A DNA stretch of 64,000 nt from Paramacrobiotus metropolitanus (Eukaryota > Tardigrada > Eutardigrada > Parachela > Macrobiotidae). The position numbers were made by a program, and so were the translations under genes. The DNA is taken from positions 1,240,001-1,304,000 of the forward strand of contig NW_026570227.1 in the NCBI RefSeq assembly GCF_019649055.1, written 5' to 3'. A model generated the notes under the pieces. That model made no database searches and was not told the DNA's origin. It worked only from the letters and a program-made list of their open reading frames with translations. Within the stretch, counting starts at the first letter, position 1, and each line of letters opens with the position of its first letter. Below are positions 22,803-36,200 of the stretch, piece after piece.

Positions 22803-25800
22803 ATGTGTCATGCAGCGGAAGCCGCCAGGAACCAACCGGAACTGCTGCGCACTAAGTTGCCGACGCCGGCCGTTTTCGTGGACGCCGTGGAGTATCTGCA
22901 ACCGGTAAGACGTCCCGCAGCCACTTTACATTTTCTGCTGAAATCAGAAAATTTACAGCGAACTGCATAAAAAAAACTGCAAAATCGCTACACATGATTG
23001 ATCGGTGTGTCCAGTAGTATGATTACGCTGTTGCAAGATTGTCTGCCTATGAGATCACTAATTACTCAAAAAATTTATAATTTTCTTTGCTCCGATTGAA
23101 AATTAAAATGTATCTGTTGTCTTTAACGTTGTTGGTACCGTTTGTGACCTATGTGTGTGGTCAGCTACCTTCCGCACAATTTTCAGCGAAATACCCTCTC
23201 GACCGGAAGTTACAGGTCGCCACCGTCGAAGTAAGAAAACGGCCGCATATAAGTGACCTGAAGATTCTCGGGAAGCCGGAAATTAAATTAGTCGCTTATA
23301 ATTTACTTAATTATGTGTTAATTTACCTAACAACTTACAGATACTAGTTATTCTATTTATTTTCCTTTTTTTAGTCGTTTTTAGTATTAATTAATACTAA
23401 AAAGGACTAAAAAAAGGAAAATAAAATAGAATAACTAGTATCTGTAAGTTGTAATATTTTATTGTAATTGTATTGTATCTGTAATCCTATATATTAATAA
23501 AATAAGCCTTAGCGAATTCCATTTCTGTCTCCCTTTTTTGAGCGAGCCACTGAACCAAACTTTGATGTCTATATGTCATTCAATAGCCGCGAGTTTGCAG
23601 ATTTGCAGAAACCAGTCAGTTTTTTGAAACTATGTGAAGTTTCAGAGAAAATCTTAAAAGAACTTAACATACAAAGTCTACGGGAAAAGTGGAGAACCCA
23701 CCACTGCAAACCCACCCACGCCACCACTATCACGAACAGCATAGGAAAAGCATCCATCTACATACACTTGATGGAACTTTGGTGTCCATTAGTTATCAGA
23801 ATGCCTTTAGTCCATAAGATTTTTATTAAGAGTTAGTTTTTAAAATATGTAGGCTTTGAAAGTGATATTTCTTAAAGACTGAACATGCAGAATCTCCTGG
23901 AAAGTGGGAACGACCCAAATTCAAAAAATAAAGTACTGTAGTTGCCTTTCGCAACGGGTTTATTAGATTTATTATTAAAACTGCTTCCACAGGGCGGTTG
24001 GCTTTGGTAATATCGTGCTGATGTGCCAATAAAGTGGAATACCCTTTTTTTCAAATCGCCAATAAACATGATTTTGTGAGAGACTTAAAATCGATTTTGA
24101 GAATTTTGGTGTTCGACTGGAAATGATGTGGACTGCTTGAGCAAATCAGCGAGTGCCAGTCCCACCTGGAGTACGGACTAGGATTCGAGTCTAACAACTG
24201 CCCGGGATAGAAGGCGGCTCAAGGCCGCAAATCTTTTCCGCCGACTGAAGTGAGGAGCGCGTATTTTAAATGTCCGCAGAGGGAGGGAGTGGAGGTTAAA
24301 ATTTTTCGAAAGGCTAAGGAACGTAGACAAAAACGGTTTTATGAAAACAAAAACCGCATTTTTAGCATTTAAAAATTTAAAACAAACCGAGGATTTAAAA
24401 AGCAAAACTTATCCGCATTGTAATCTATCTTTCCGCCAGCTATAAAGCAATCCGTCAGATCATCTCCCATCAAAGGTCAAAACAAAAAAATTAGGGGAAT
24501 ACCCTAACCGGTGTGCCTGGGTGCGATGCGCTACATTAATGAACCATCTGTGCGGACGTAAGCGTGAAGCGACAATGCGTTTAATGGGTTGGGGATGTTG
24601 TTGGCGTTTAATGGGTTGCGTTGGGTTGGGGATGCGACAATCTGCAGCGGGGGTCGCAAGCAATACACTGCGCTTAAGTTGTCGGCGTTAATTAATAATA
24701 AAAAATTCACCAAAGAACACAACGAAATTTTGAAGTCTTCATCAGGTTTAAATTGTTTTGTGTGTAAACAGCAGGAGGAAACTAGACACTGAAAGTATTT
24801 TCATTCTAAGTGGTCTAAAGGTTAACATCGGTGGTCGTACCGTCGTATCACTGGATTGTTTTGTCGGTCACAACGCAGTGAACGCAGTGACTAAAATTTA
24901 ACGAGAACGAAGCTCCGAATGGTATTTGAATCAGTAGATGTACGGTAATACGGCTACAAAAATTCCAGTAATTGTGGAGCTTATCTTATTTATAGTTGTT
25001 GACAACTAACCGGCACATGCTGCTGATTGATTTGGGAGAAACCAAAAAATTTTGTTTTATAATTGCAAACAAAAAGGGTTTATTCCTGGAAATTTTCGAA
25101 TTTTTCGGGTCTAATTTAAGGTTAGACCTGAAGTCAGCGGAACGCGACAATGTTTTTCTCAAAACGGTCTTAAACATTTAATTAAGTAGTAAACTGTGAT
25201 ATTTGTACATTCTAACTGCTACTAATCTGTCAGTGAACTATGGCCAAAATAAAGAATAATTTATGACAGTAAGTTATGATAAGAAGTCAACCGAATAGGT
25301 ATTTGGCAAATACTGTGTCTCTGCCAATGAAACTATATTATTATTATCATTATTATTATACGCTCCGCTCAATAAAACTAAATTTGTAGTCATGGGTTTG
25401 TACTTTGTACTTTTCCTAAATTACAATTTATCGCCGATTTATTCCGCGCAGTTTGCGCGGGGTCAACTAGTATTTTCTATACTGATCTATTTTCTGCTTA
25501 TCATTATCAATTTGTATTTCATTCGATTAATCCAAATTCATCTTGGAAATTTTTTCTGCAGATCCCGTATCTGTTCAATAAAGCGGACAAATCCGGTTTC
25601 TTCCCGGAACTGCTGAGACTCCTGGCCGAATACGGAAATCTCAATGTCGATCTGGATAATATCCATTTTTCCACCAATTTCGACGAGGCGAAGGATTATG
25701 TGGCCAACAAGGTGACCTTTACTGTCGCCATCCGGCTTGACCGCTTTGCTGATTAGTTAAATACTTAATAAGATTAAATTAAATTCGTCTATTTAAATTG

Positions 25801-27317
25801 ACTAAATAATTGCAAATTAATTTTATAGTATAAGGGTATATTTTCTTGGAACAGGAAGGCGACATTTTGGCCGTCGCCGTGGAGAACGACGGGATCTACA
25901 AGAGCAACCTCAACTTCACCTATCCCATTTTCGGCTCGAAGGTTGTCCAGGTGAAGAGCAGCCAGCATTCCGACGTCACCACCGTCTCCGTTCTCAGCAC
26001 CACGCCCACACAGGACACCATTAAAGTATGGCATTTTAAAAAAAATTTGATAGGAACTGGGCCGGTAGAGAGTACAGTTATCTTTATTTTTAAATTTATT
26101 TACTTAACTGATTTAACTAATTTGTTTAAAATGTCGATCTTTTTAGGATAATATCTTAATTTGTTTCAATTTTTTAAAATTGATTTTTGATTTTTTATAT
26201 ATGGTTTTGGTGATTGTTTTTGTATATATGCGGTGCTGACAATTCGTGACCTTTAGGCGCAACCCGGCAACTTCCCCGGTATGAGCTCCAACCTGGGCCC
26301 GCCCAGCGGATCCTCCTCCCAACCGGGCTCACTGGACGACGCCCTAAACGCCGTGGAAAACGGGAAAGCCACCTTCCTGGGGCGGACGCCGGTGCTGGAC
26401 ACGGCGGTCCGTTCCCGGACATCCCTGACCCTTTCCGACATGTCCACGCCCCTCGTCGTCTACTCTGGATTCGCCGTCGGAAGCGGTACGCCAACTCCAG
26501 TGTTTTTCATAACCTCCAACATAAAAACGTGACCTTTGTAGCGCCCATCGTCCTGGAGCGTCTGAACGCCGCCATTATTAAGGCGCGTCTGAATAACGCC
26601 ACCCAGAAACTCTTCCTGGCTAAATTCCCGCATTCCACGTTCCTGGAACCACCGTTGGACAAGTTCCCCCAGCTATCGACGGCCATCGCAGCTTTCTCCG
26701 GAAGTTCCACGTCGAATCCGGGAACTTCCGGCACCTCCACGCCGCTTCCGGTGACCTCCGGCACCTCGAAACCGACGACCGCGGCTCCCGGGAAACCCAC
26801 CCCTCCGCACGGCAAACCCAAACCCCCGTCGCCCCACCAACCTTCCAACGCCGGACCGGGACACCCCCGCCCTCCTCCCCCGCCGCACCACGGCCCCGGT
26901 GGTCGTTCGGAGGGTCGTGGAGGTCATTCCGGAAGCCGAGAAGAACGTCCCCACGGGGGCGAGCACCACGGCCGCCCGGGAAGCCGGTCTTTCGGACCAC
27001 CGCCGCCCCCGAAACAGGGCGGTGAGCAATCGGACTTTGGAGGTTATCCCAACGGTCCGGGAGGGGACGGACAGCAAGGGGGTTCGTGGCAGCCGCCGTT
27101 CGGGATGCCGTTCGGACCGGGCGGCCCACCAAACGGTCCGGGAGGCCCTCCTCCGCCGCCACCGCCGGGGGGTCCGCAGTTCGGGCCCGGAGGTCCGGGA
27201 GGCCCTCCGGAGGGATCGGGCGGGTATTCCGGGCCGCCGCCCAATCACGGCCCGATGTTTGTGCAACCCGGCGGCGGGCAGTATGGTTATGGAGAAATGA
27301 ATGCCGGACGTGGCTAA
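22803..27317 (+). CDS. Unrecognised protein with signal peptide and Pro/Gly-rich C-terminus
   Basis: I do not recognise the family. Common exons: 25562-25711, 25855-26025, 26257-26485, 26542-27317, all in phase. Two candidate first exons end in phase 0 at GTAAGA. One is 23108-23230, a clear signal peptide (MYLLSLTLLVPFVTYVCG, then QLPSAQF). The other is 22803-22904 (MCHAAEAA ... AVEYLQP), which has no signal. With the signal exon the product is 482 aa. The middle 200 residues look globular (GGSR-free, hydrophobic periodicity, e.g. NLNVDLDNIHF, FTYPIFGSKVVQV). The last about 190 are low-complexity Ser/Thr/Pro then Gly/Pro/His-rich, with long PPPP and GPGG runs. This suggests a secreted or matrix-type protein. 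The 2.3-kb first intron holds a long hairpin and degenerate repeats. First-exon choice is unresolved. Confidence 0.65.
23331..23451. repeat. Long near-perfect inverted repeat (about 60-bp arms)
   Basis: Left arm 23331-23389 begins CAACTTACAGATACTAGTTA and the right arm 23392-23451 ends TAACTAGTATCTGTAAGTTG. There are only a few mismatches and almost no loop (TTAATTAA at the centre). It lies in the first intron of the Pro/Gly-rich gene. Confidence 0.88.
23452..25561 (+). other. Rest of first intron of the Pro/Gly-rich gene
   Basis: Non-coding as far as I can see. 23645-23710 and 23870-23925 are diverged copies of one another (CTTAAAAGAACTTAACATACAAAG versus CTTAAAGACTGAACATGCAGAA). 24570-24635 carries a short repeat of GTTTAATGGGTTG. 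An (ATT)n tract lies near 25340. Short open frames show no domains. Confidence 0.45.
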
Positions 27318-27914
27318 TTTTTTTGATTTTTCCCACAATTATTAATCACGGCGGTTTATTATTCTCATAGCGATTTATTCTCAGTTTTACCGGATAAGGC
27401 CAATTTTCTACATTTAAGCCGTGTATCGGAACATGGAAAATCGCTGTATTACTCGTACATTCTTTACGTCAAGCTCTTATGCACAATCGAAAGTCACGTG
27501 ATTCCGGAATTAAATTAAAAAATAGGCAATTAATCTAAATTTGAACCGGATTATTTTCGATTCAAAAATTAAATTATATCCGAATTTAAATTTAGAAAAT
27601 AAAACGAAACCAAATTTAAACCGGATTATTTTGGATCTACAAAATTAAATTTTTAAAAGAATTAAATTTAAAAAAAAACACTAAAAATTTAAACCGGGGC
27701 AATTCTGGATTTAAAAACTATATCACAATGGAATTACCTTTGTAAAACATAAATCAAATTATTTTTATTATTAGATATTCTTGTATCCGACAATATCCGT
27801 CGAAAACTGCACAGGGCATTGGTAATAATAAAAATAAGTCGACAAAACTACAAAACGCGAGAAAAATCATCAGCATCCGGATGAAAATCCGGGGAAAAAA
27901 ACCGCAAATGTACT
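27318..27914. other. Intergenic region between two convergent unrecognised genes
   Basis: AT-rich. It contains several imperfect copies of AAATTTAAACCGGATTATTTTGGAT (27.53-27.71 kb). No gene or RNA supported. Confidence 0.45.
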
Positions 27915-29382
27915 TTACTCCGCTGCATGCCTTCGTTGACGAAAATGTGCCCACATTCCACGGCGGATAACGGTGCTCCTAAAACCATGGGAATAATCAC
28001 CCAATAAAAAACCAAAAAAAAAATGGAATAAATAAAATGAATCAAAACAATATTAATTATCTATCAAAACTAATCTAACAACGGTTACATAAAAAATTAC
28101 CGATAAAATTCATTGAAGCAATAAAAATCATTTAAAAAACTGTAAAAATAATTTGCCAAAATTAATCCAGCAACAAATCACAAAATTAATGAACTTCGAA
28201 GCATAAAATCCTGATTATAATTAATTAAACTCTAAAATTTAAATATCAATAAAAAGAAATAATATTATAGTGAATTAATATCGCCAAAAATTCAGAAAAA
28301 AACTCTACAGCAGCCAAAAAAATCTAGAAAAAGGCAGTAAAGTATATAAAAAATTAAAAACAAATTTCCTCACCGTTCGACCATCCCGTTCAGACAGACA
28401 ATGTCACAATAATTCACAATATCGCGATTCTTCAGGCATAAGCGCACAGCAGAACTAGAAAGCAGGAACGTCACTATGTTACAGCACTTTATCCTGATTC
28501 CTGATCAAACAGGCGAAATTAAATCCAATTTTATTATGATGACTGTTAAAAACTGCTCGGATATTCTAAAAAAAATGAAAAAATTACGCACACTGCCATC
28601 AGCAACGAGAAATGGAAGTAAAGAGAGCGAACAATAAAACCACCAATAAAAGCCAAAATTCAGCAATAAATTCGCCAATGAGAGAGCGAATAGGAAAAAC
28701 ACGGATTAAAAAGCCAAAATAAAATTCTGATTAATTTGGGGATGTGAGAAATTCTCCAATCCAGGAAATCTGTACAAGGAAAAATATTCCAGGAAATATT
28801 TTCCAAAACATATCCTCAATGTCGCGCGCACGTCCGTTTCCGCGTCTGGAGCTCCGCCCCGCCGCGGCGCCCCTCTGACGACCGCTCCCGCTTCCCCAGA
28901 CGTCCGCAGCTCCCTTCCCGGCGCGGGGAAAACTTCTCCCCGCAGCGCTTCGGAGATTTCATTGGCGAGAACTTCCCATCGTGGCCCTTACGGGGGCTCC
29001 GCAACCCCACCTCACTGGGCCGGCGGAAGGGGTCCACCCCCCGCGAGGAGGAGGGTTCACTGCGGTCGTCCAGACGCAGACCGTCGAGGGTGACCTCCGC
29101 GTCCAGGGTGGAGAAGTGCCCCCCGGGGGCGGCGGCCGGGGGGTGCGGTTTAGGGGCCTTGGTGGCCTTGGCGGCCAGCCAGGCGTTCTGGGTGAGGGCG
29201 CCGGCCAGGGCGCGGTTGAGGAAGGTGCGGTTGTGCTTGGGGACGGGGTTGCGCTGCCAGGCGGTGGCCCCGAAGGTGGCCGCGCGGTCCGAGGCGCGCT
29301 GGGCGTCGCGCAGCAGCTCGGCCACGGCTAGACGGTCCAGGTCCACGTCCACGGTTGGGTCGTCCGTTTCGCAGGCTTCCAT
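27915..29382 (-). CDS. Unrecognised basic/Ser-rich protein
   Basis: Family not recognised. The secure part is the first exon, 29382-28832. It is GC-rich, starts MEACETDDPTVDVDLDRLAV, and has a conserved-looking block WQRNPVPKHNRTFLNRALAGALTQN followed by a Ser/Arg/Lys-rich tail with repeated KFSP motifs. If not spliced it stops at 28816 (188 aa). A phase-consistent alternative splices from 28832 (GTGCGC donor) to 28454-28374 (RLCLKNRDIVNYCDIVCLNG) and then 27978-27915 (ends RRHAAE), giving 231 aa. A different frame through the last segment (VECGHIFVNEGMQR) is also open. Nuclear localisation is suggested by basic clusters, as inference only. Confidence 0.45.
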
Positions 29383-30230
29383 GACGTCGGAGCGGGTTTG
29401 TAGGTACCCAGATAAAAAAAACAGAAAAACCTGTATCCAGAGAGAAGCAAGCAGTTCGCCAAGATCAACACCAATCGAAGCTCAACAAATCCCAGTAAAA
29501 TCAGTCATGAACAAGGTGCTTTTTTCGGATAATTTTCCAGTCTACCGTAGCGTTTAAACACAAGGAACAGCAAGGATATTTTCACCGTATATTATGGGGA
29601 GAATTAATAAGGCAAAACAAGGAGATTGAAGACGAAAAGTTCGACGAGGGAATTTGTCAAATCGAACGACTCTAATATCGAACTCACGAGACACGAGAAA
29701 AATCCAAGAGAAAGGAAGAAAATTAATCACGCACTACGCAGTTTATTTACGTAATCCAGCTGCCAGCAGAAATGGGCATTCCAAAAGACTTGCGTTCGCC
29801 AACGACTTTGTCACCAATTCCATTTCTGTGACGTCTGTGGCTCTGTGCTCAGACCTGCGAATAGTGGTAATGCAATTCCAAAATCCAAAAAACCAAAATA
29901 ATCTGCCAATTCCAACCTCATGCCAATTCCATTCCGCCCCCATGCTAACAGATGGAAATCCCAGTGGATCGGAAGATAGTTTCCATTTCTGGTGGGCCAT
30001 TTCTTGTTGGAATTTGCCGTTGCTCGTCAAAAAGCACAACATTAGAAAACTCACGCAAACCAGATGTACTATTTGTAATTACAGTAATTTGTTAATTTTC
30101 TAGCTTCCACTGTTTTCTTCTCGTTTCTCCTGATGGTTTCCACGTTAAAAATTTAAAGAGGCGTAGTTTAAAGTCTAGACGATGCTTGATTGTCGGTTGG
30201 CTGTCTGTTTAATTTCCCGTTGACGTGAAA
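29383..30230. other. Intergenic region between the unrecognised minus-strand gene and exportin-6
   Basis: Presumably contains divergent promoters. Overlapping open frames on both strands at 29.65-30.10 kb have no recognisable domain and I treat them as chance. No TATA box placed. Confidence 0.4.
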
Positions 30231-33200
30231 ATGACGTCCCCCGCTCCGACAGCGGACGAAGCGACCCTGCAGCTGCTGCACAGCGCGGAATCCCTCTTCG
30301 CCGAGTACCACCAACCGGCCACCAGTAACCCCCGCAAAGCGGCCATCGAGATCCAGTTGAAGCAGTCCTTATCCGATCCCCGCCACTGGAAATTGTGGAT
30401 TGATTCGCTGTGCCTGAGCAGCAGTCCGTATTTGCTGCTGCACTGCCTCAATCTCCTCAACGACCTCATCACGCATTTCTGGTCCACTTGGACCACCCCC
30501 GACCAGAAGCAGTACATCAAGGTACCCTTAGAATCAATCCCAACTTTGAAAATTTCACCTAATTTTCTATCTTCTAATTAAAGTCATTTTAATATCAAGC
30601 CGGGCCTTCGCGTGCTGGACGTGATTTAACATGGAAAAAATTCGAATTTTATTTTTTTATTTTAAATTAAATCGTGATTAAAACCGGAGAAAATCGTGGA
30701 AATAAATTATAATTTAAAAAAATATGTAGATAAAATTATATTCGATCTTCGAGATTTCTTTCCCTTGCACTGGTGTTTTATTTTCCTAATTTTTGTATTT
30801 TGATGTCTTATTTCTGGTATTGTGTTTTTATTTTCCTTTTTTTTATTTTTCGTTGGTAATTTATTCTCCAGTTTTTAACTGACGATTTTATTTGCCTAAT
30901 TCTTTTCCAGTTGTAGTGGAGGATGTTTTACTTATTCGTTCTCGGATTAAAACGCACTATTTTTACGAAAGGCAGCTGCCGAAATCCTTTTAAAACATAT
31001 TACGAAAAAAATAACTATAAAGAAATAATTAAAATTTAAAAAAATAAAATAATATGGGTGGAAATGAAAGTTTTCTGAAATAATCTCGTATTAGTTGATT
31101 GAATACGAGTATTGAACATCATAATAAATTTTCAGCCGCACAAGCTTCGTTGCTTGACGAATTAATTTCAGATTATTTTATCGAATTAATTCCGGTTATT
31201 TTTAAAACAACTGAAAGTGTTCGAATTTCATTTTAAATTTTATTTATTTTAGGACCGTCTCCTGCACTATTTAACCGACCCCACGGCGCCGGCCCTGCCC
31301 GCCTTCCTGCACACCAAACTGCTAAAACTCCTGGTGGACGTGGGACGCAATGACTGGCCGCACTTCTACCCGGCCTTCTTCCAGCACGTGCAGATGATGG
31401 TGGGGGAGGCGCGGCTGCGACTGGTGGGGCTGAAGATGCTGCGGCTGGTGTGCGAGGAGTTTGTGGCGCCGCGGGAGGACGTGCGGGCCGAGCGGAAGGA
31501 AGAGCTGCACAAGCTGTTGCTGGGCAAGGTGCCGGCGGTGTGGGGCATGCTGGAGAAGGTGTTGGTCCCGGTGGCGGAGGGGTTGAGTCGCGGGGAGAAG
31601 GCGGCGGCGGGGAAGGAGGAGGTGCGCTGCGCCAGTGAGGCGCTGCAGGTAAATAACCGGCGTTTGTCTGTTTAATTTAATTCTGTCTATTTTTTTCGCT
31701 TTTTTTGTTTAGCTGTCTGCTTTCCCGTGTTCTCCAATTTTTTTCATTTTTTATTTCTGGTTATTTCACTTCGTGACTGGTGATCCTGATGATGTACTTT
31801 TTTTTCAAAGTTTACTGGTTTTTTTATTTTCCTAGTTTTTTTTATTTATAAAAATGTTTTTGTTGTACAACTTGCGCGGATTTTTTCTTAGTGTCTTTAT
31901 GTTCTGTTTCGAGTTTTTACTGGCCGCATTTTTACTGCTTTTGTGATTTTCTTTGCTTTTTTTGCTGGCGTGTTGGTTTTTTATTCTTAATAATTTTTTA
32001 CTGGAATTTTTATTCTTTAAATTCTTACTGGTATTTTTTTATTTGTATTTGTTTTGGTTTTACGGGTATTTTTATTTTCGTATTTTTTGGGTTTTTGCTA
32101 GTACTTTTATCCTTCCTCTATTAAATCCATTTCAATATTTACTGATAATTTTATTTTGTGTTCCCTTTTTTATGTTATTTGCTTCTTAAATGTTCCTGGT
32201 ATTTGTTCCGAAATACCTTTAGGAATCCAGTATTTTTCAGGTAGCAGTAAAGCTTATTATTTTGAATAAATCGTCCGTAAACAAGGTCGAACTGGTATGG
32301 GTTGATTTGCAGATTCTGAACCAACTGATAACGTGGATCCCCGCGGGAACGGCGGTCCCGGCGGCGCTGATGCAGGTGCTGTTCTTCCTGGCCAACTGTG
32401 ATCTGCAGACGGGGCAGCTGTTCGAGCTGGGCGCCGGCGGCATGGCCTGCCTGGTGGAGATGGCTGGGCGCGTCTGCGCCTCGCCGGACGTGGAGAAGAA
32501 TCTCTGGACCATCTACGAGTTCGCCTACGTCCGTCTGGAGGCCGTCAATCAGCAGCTGGAAGGTCGGTACTCCCGTTAATCCGCATTAATCATTTATCTA
32601 CACGTTTTGTTTGTCGGAAACATGTTTAATATCAGAATTATTTATAGACTGCATTTCCTAGTTTTTCCAGTCATTTTGTTCTTGCGATCATAGGACATTT
32701 TTCGTTTCATACAATAAATGGATAAATGCTTGAATAATTAAAATAGAAAAATTACAAAGAATGAACACTAAAAGATTATAAATATTTTTTTTTTATTTCA
32801 CAATATGTACAAGGCGAGCTTCGCTCAACAAATATGATCAGATGAAGAATTTGTCCCAATAACATGGGAAGGGACAGTGCACAATACACTCATAGCATTA
32901 CCACGCATAATCTCCAAACTTGAACGTCGAAACAAAAAACAAGTAGAGCGACTCTCGCCCGTTCTTAAAAACAACTTCTTACCGATCTCCTTTAAAGTAA
33001 CAATGCCGGTCTCACACCAAGTGCCAAAAGTCTCGCATGCAAAGGGAACAAAATTACAGCGATCAGTGAGCGACTTGTATTTTCCAATCTTCTCACGGCA
33101 AGCCAGTTCGGCGGCGGCGCCAGCTCACTTTGAGGTCGCGTCGATGTAAATATTCATTACTAGAAGTAAAGAATAAAAGGCAAGATGAAAAATGCTGCAG

Positions 33201-36200
33201 ATTTCTAAAACGATGAATAAATAAAAAAAATAGTTATTTAAACAATAACAAATTCACTGTAAATAAACAAAACTGAAATATACTGACTTCCCGTTTTTTA
33301 TGAAAAATTCTCGTTCCAGTTTGTAAAGCGTAAAGAGAAGCTGGTAAGCGTAAAGAGCGTTGTTGATTTTTATTTTTATAGCGTAGGTATGAACCCCTTG
33401 CACTTGCGCCACTCTACTACAATATCCTCGCACTATAACGTAAAATAAGAAAATACTTTATGTAAATTAAAAATTTAGCTTTCTGGATTTTCGATTAGGT
33501 AAAGTTTTTTAAAATTGTTCCTTATTTCGCACTTATTCATTTTACTTGTCTTTTTAAATCGCTCTTATTTCTCAAATTGTGTCGAGTTGACATTTTCTCA
33601 TGTTTTTAATTCAGTTTTTTTTTTAAAAATTTATCCAAATATATTTTCCACATTTTTCCTTCGGAATGTAGATTTTGCAAATCTGCTTGGATTTTTCTTA
33701 CTGAATTTTTCAATTTAAAATTTGAATGAATATTTTTCCTGATGTCGGATGTGGAAACTGCGCCTTTTCGAAGCTGTCCGTCTGTTGTGTAGGCCTGACG
33801 GAATTATCCGACACGGCCAGCGAGTATCTCCAGCAGTTCATCGAATTACTACGCCCCTTATTAACCAGCCATCTGCAGCGCTTCGAAGCCCACGCCCACT
33901 TCCCCACACTGAACCTCCTGTCGCGCTTCTTCCAGTTCACCTTCCACCTGCCGGCCGCCGACCTCTTCCTGCTGTGCACCGACATCTGGAACGACTTCCT
34001 CGACCGCATCCTGGCCGTTTCCTCCGCCCGCGCCTCCAGCAGCCGCGCCGCTATACTACAATCGTACGCCGCGCCTATTTTGGCGCTGGTGGAGTGTTTA
34101 TTCAAGAAAGTGCAGCTGCAGTATAACCAGGAGTTCCTGGAGAGTATGCAGGAAGACGGTGAGGAATTTGGATGATTTTTCCATTTATTTTGTGCTGGAT
34201 TTGTCGTAGTAGTAATTTTTATCGGTTTCCTATTGATTTCTCCCTTTTTTTAAATTTTTCTATAAAATTTTTTATAAATTAAATTGAAGTTGATTTAAGT
34301 TTCCCTTTTTTTAAATATGTTTAAATATTTTCCACCGTAATTTTTGCTCTGTTTTGCGCTTATATGCAATTAATACGAGTATATATGGTTCCTGAATTGT
34401 CCATTATTTCGCGCGGCTTCGGATGGTTTTTTATTACCGTTTGTATTATTTTTTAAAGCTGTTTTTATCGTATTATTTTATTTCCAGTCTCATTTTCTCA
34501 TTCATACTTTAAAAATATTTTTCCATTAATGGGTTGTCTGTTGTTTTTTTTTTGGTTGAACTACTGTAAATGTTTTCGTATAATCTGCCATTTATTTTCT
34601 CCCGTAATTGTCCCATCTGCCATGGTAGTATTTGTTTAATTTTTTTAACATTTTAATTAGGTGAGGGAGAAGGCCGGGAGCAGGAGGAGTATTTCGGACG
34701 GTGTATCGGGGTGATGATTAAGGCCGGGGAGATCGCGCCGCGGGAAGTGCTGGAGCGGCTGGTCGGGCGGTTTCGTGAGCTGAACGGGATGTTGGCCGGC
34801 GTGAAGAATCTCATTCGCACAGGTACACTCAACGCTACATCTATCAACGCTTGCCAGCAGACTATTTTTCATGCAATCCGCTCTTTCCATGCTTTTCCAT
34901 TCTCGCTCCTGTGTTTTTGTATATTTTTTTTTATCTAATTTCTGATATTTTTTCCCTGATAATTTTATTTTTCGATTTTCTTAGGTTTTTTTTCTTGGTT
35001 TCTTAGGTTTCTATCTTTTACTTGCCTATATTTTTTTCACTTGTTGATCTAAGTTTTAAGCAGATTATGACCATGAAAACCGTTTAAGAAACCGGATAAT
35101 TTTATCGTTCAAGTTTCTGTAATTATTTTTGCTCCGTTGTTCGGTTTGTTCATTGTTCAACGAGATGGGGCGAAGATAGTGTAGAAGAGTGGCGCAGTGA
35201 AATGAGATTAGCACCAGCGCTACAAATCAATAACGGTGTGTTACCCTTTCAAGTAAACGCAGGATTGATAATTTTTTTTTAATACTTTTTGTAATAATTT
35301 GCGGCAAATTGTTTATTTAAAATTTAGTGTTGTTTTATTTTGTTCATTTGTATTTTTGTTATTTATTTATAAATTGCTTATTTGTAAGTTATATAAATTG
35401 TTTATTTATAATTCTGTTTCAGTTTGGTTTAGACCAAAAAACTCATCCTTTACGTTTAGCTTTTTCCGTAGTTTTTAATCTTGCTTTTTACTGTGTACTT
35501 CTAATATTGAACAATTCATAATTTTTGATGTGGATTCTTTTTAATATTTCTGTTTTAATTGTGTTTGTGTAATAAATGTGTGTTATTTGCGTAGTTTCCT
35601 AATCATCAGCGGTAGCATTGCATACTTTTGTTATTTTCTTTTTTTGATATTTATTTTTTGTAATTCTTTTATCCCTATTCCCTAAAATATTTGTCTAGAC
35701 GTGAACGGCAGCGTTACCTTTTTGGAGTACTGTTAAAATTGCTCTTTTAAAATGTTTATTTTTTTGAAAATGTTTTTCTAGACGTGGGGTATACTTTTTT
35801 ATTATTATTCATTTTTTGAGGAAAAATGTTTCGCGTTTGCTTAATATTTTCCAGACATGTGCTCGGCATGAGCCGTAACTTTTGGGACTTTTTTTTTATA
35901 TTTTTTAAAAAATGGTTTTAGAAGCGAACGGCAGCGACACGGTGGTAACCTTGGCCATTAGCCAGGACACCGACATCCAGAACCTGCACGTCCTCCTGCG
36001 CGACCTCAGCGTCGTGTCGCAGGCCGCCGCCTCCCACTGCGGCCTCCTGACCGGCGACCTCTTCCCGCCGTACGCCGCCACGGTCCTGGCGACCCTCCAG
36101 TCCCTCCTGGACAGTCTCCAGCTCCTCAACCACGACCTGCACGCCCTCTACCACCTCCGGGCCCCCGCGCCCCTCCCCGCCGACCTCCTGCACCTCCACC

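Noticed and set aside
33395-35260. Two short A-box-like stretches (AGAGTGGCGCA, at about 33400 minus and 35190 plus) as tRNA-derived SINEs
   Set aside because: Similarity is limited to about 30 bases with no B box or tail at either site.
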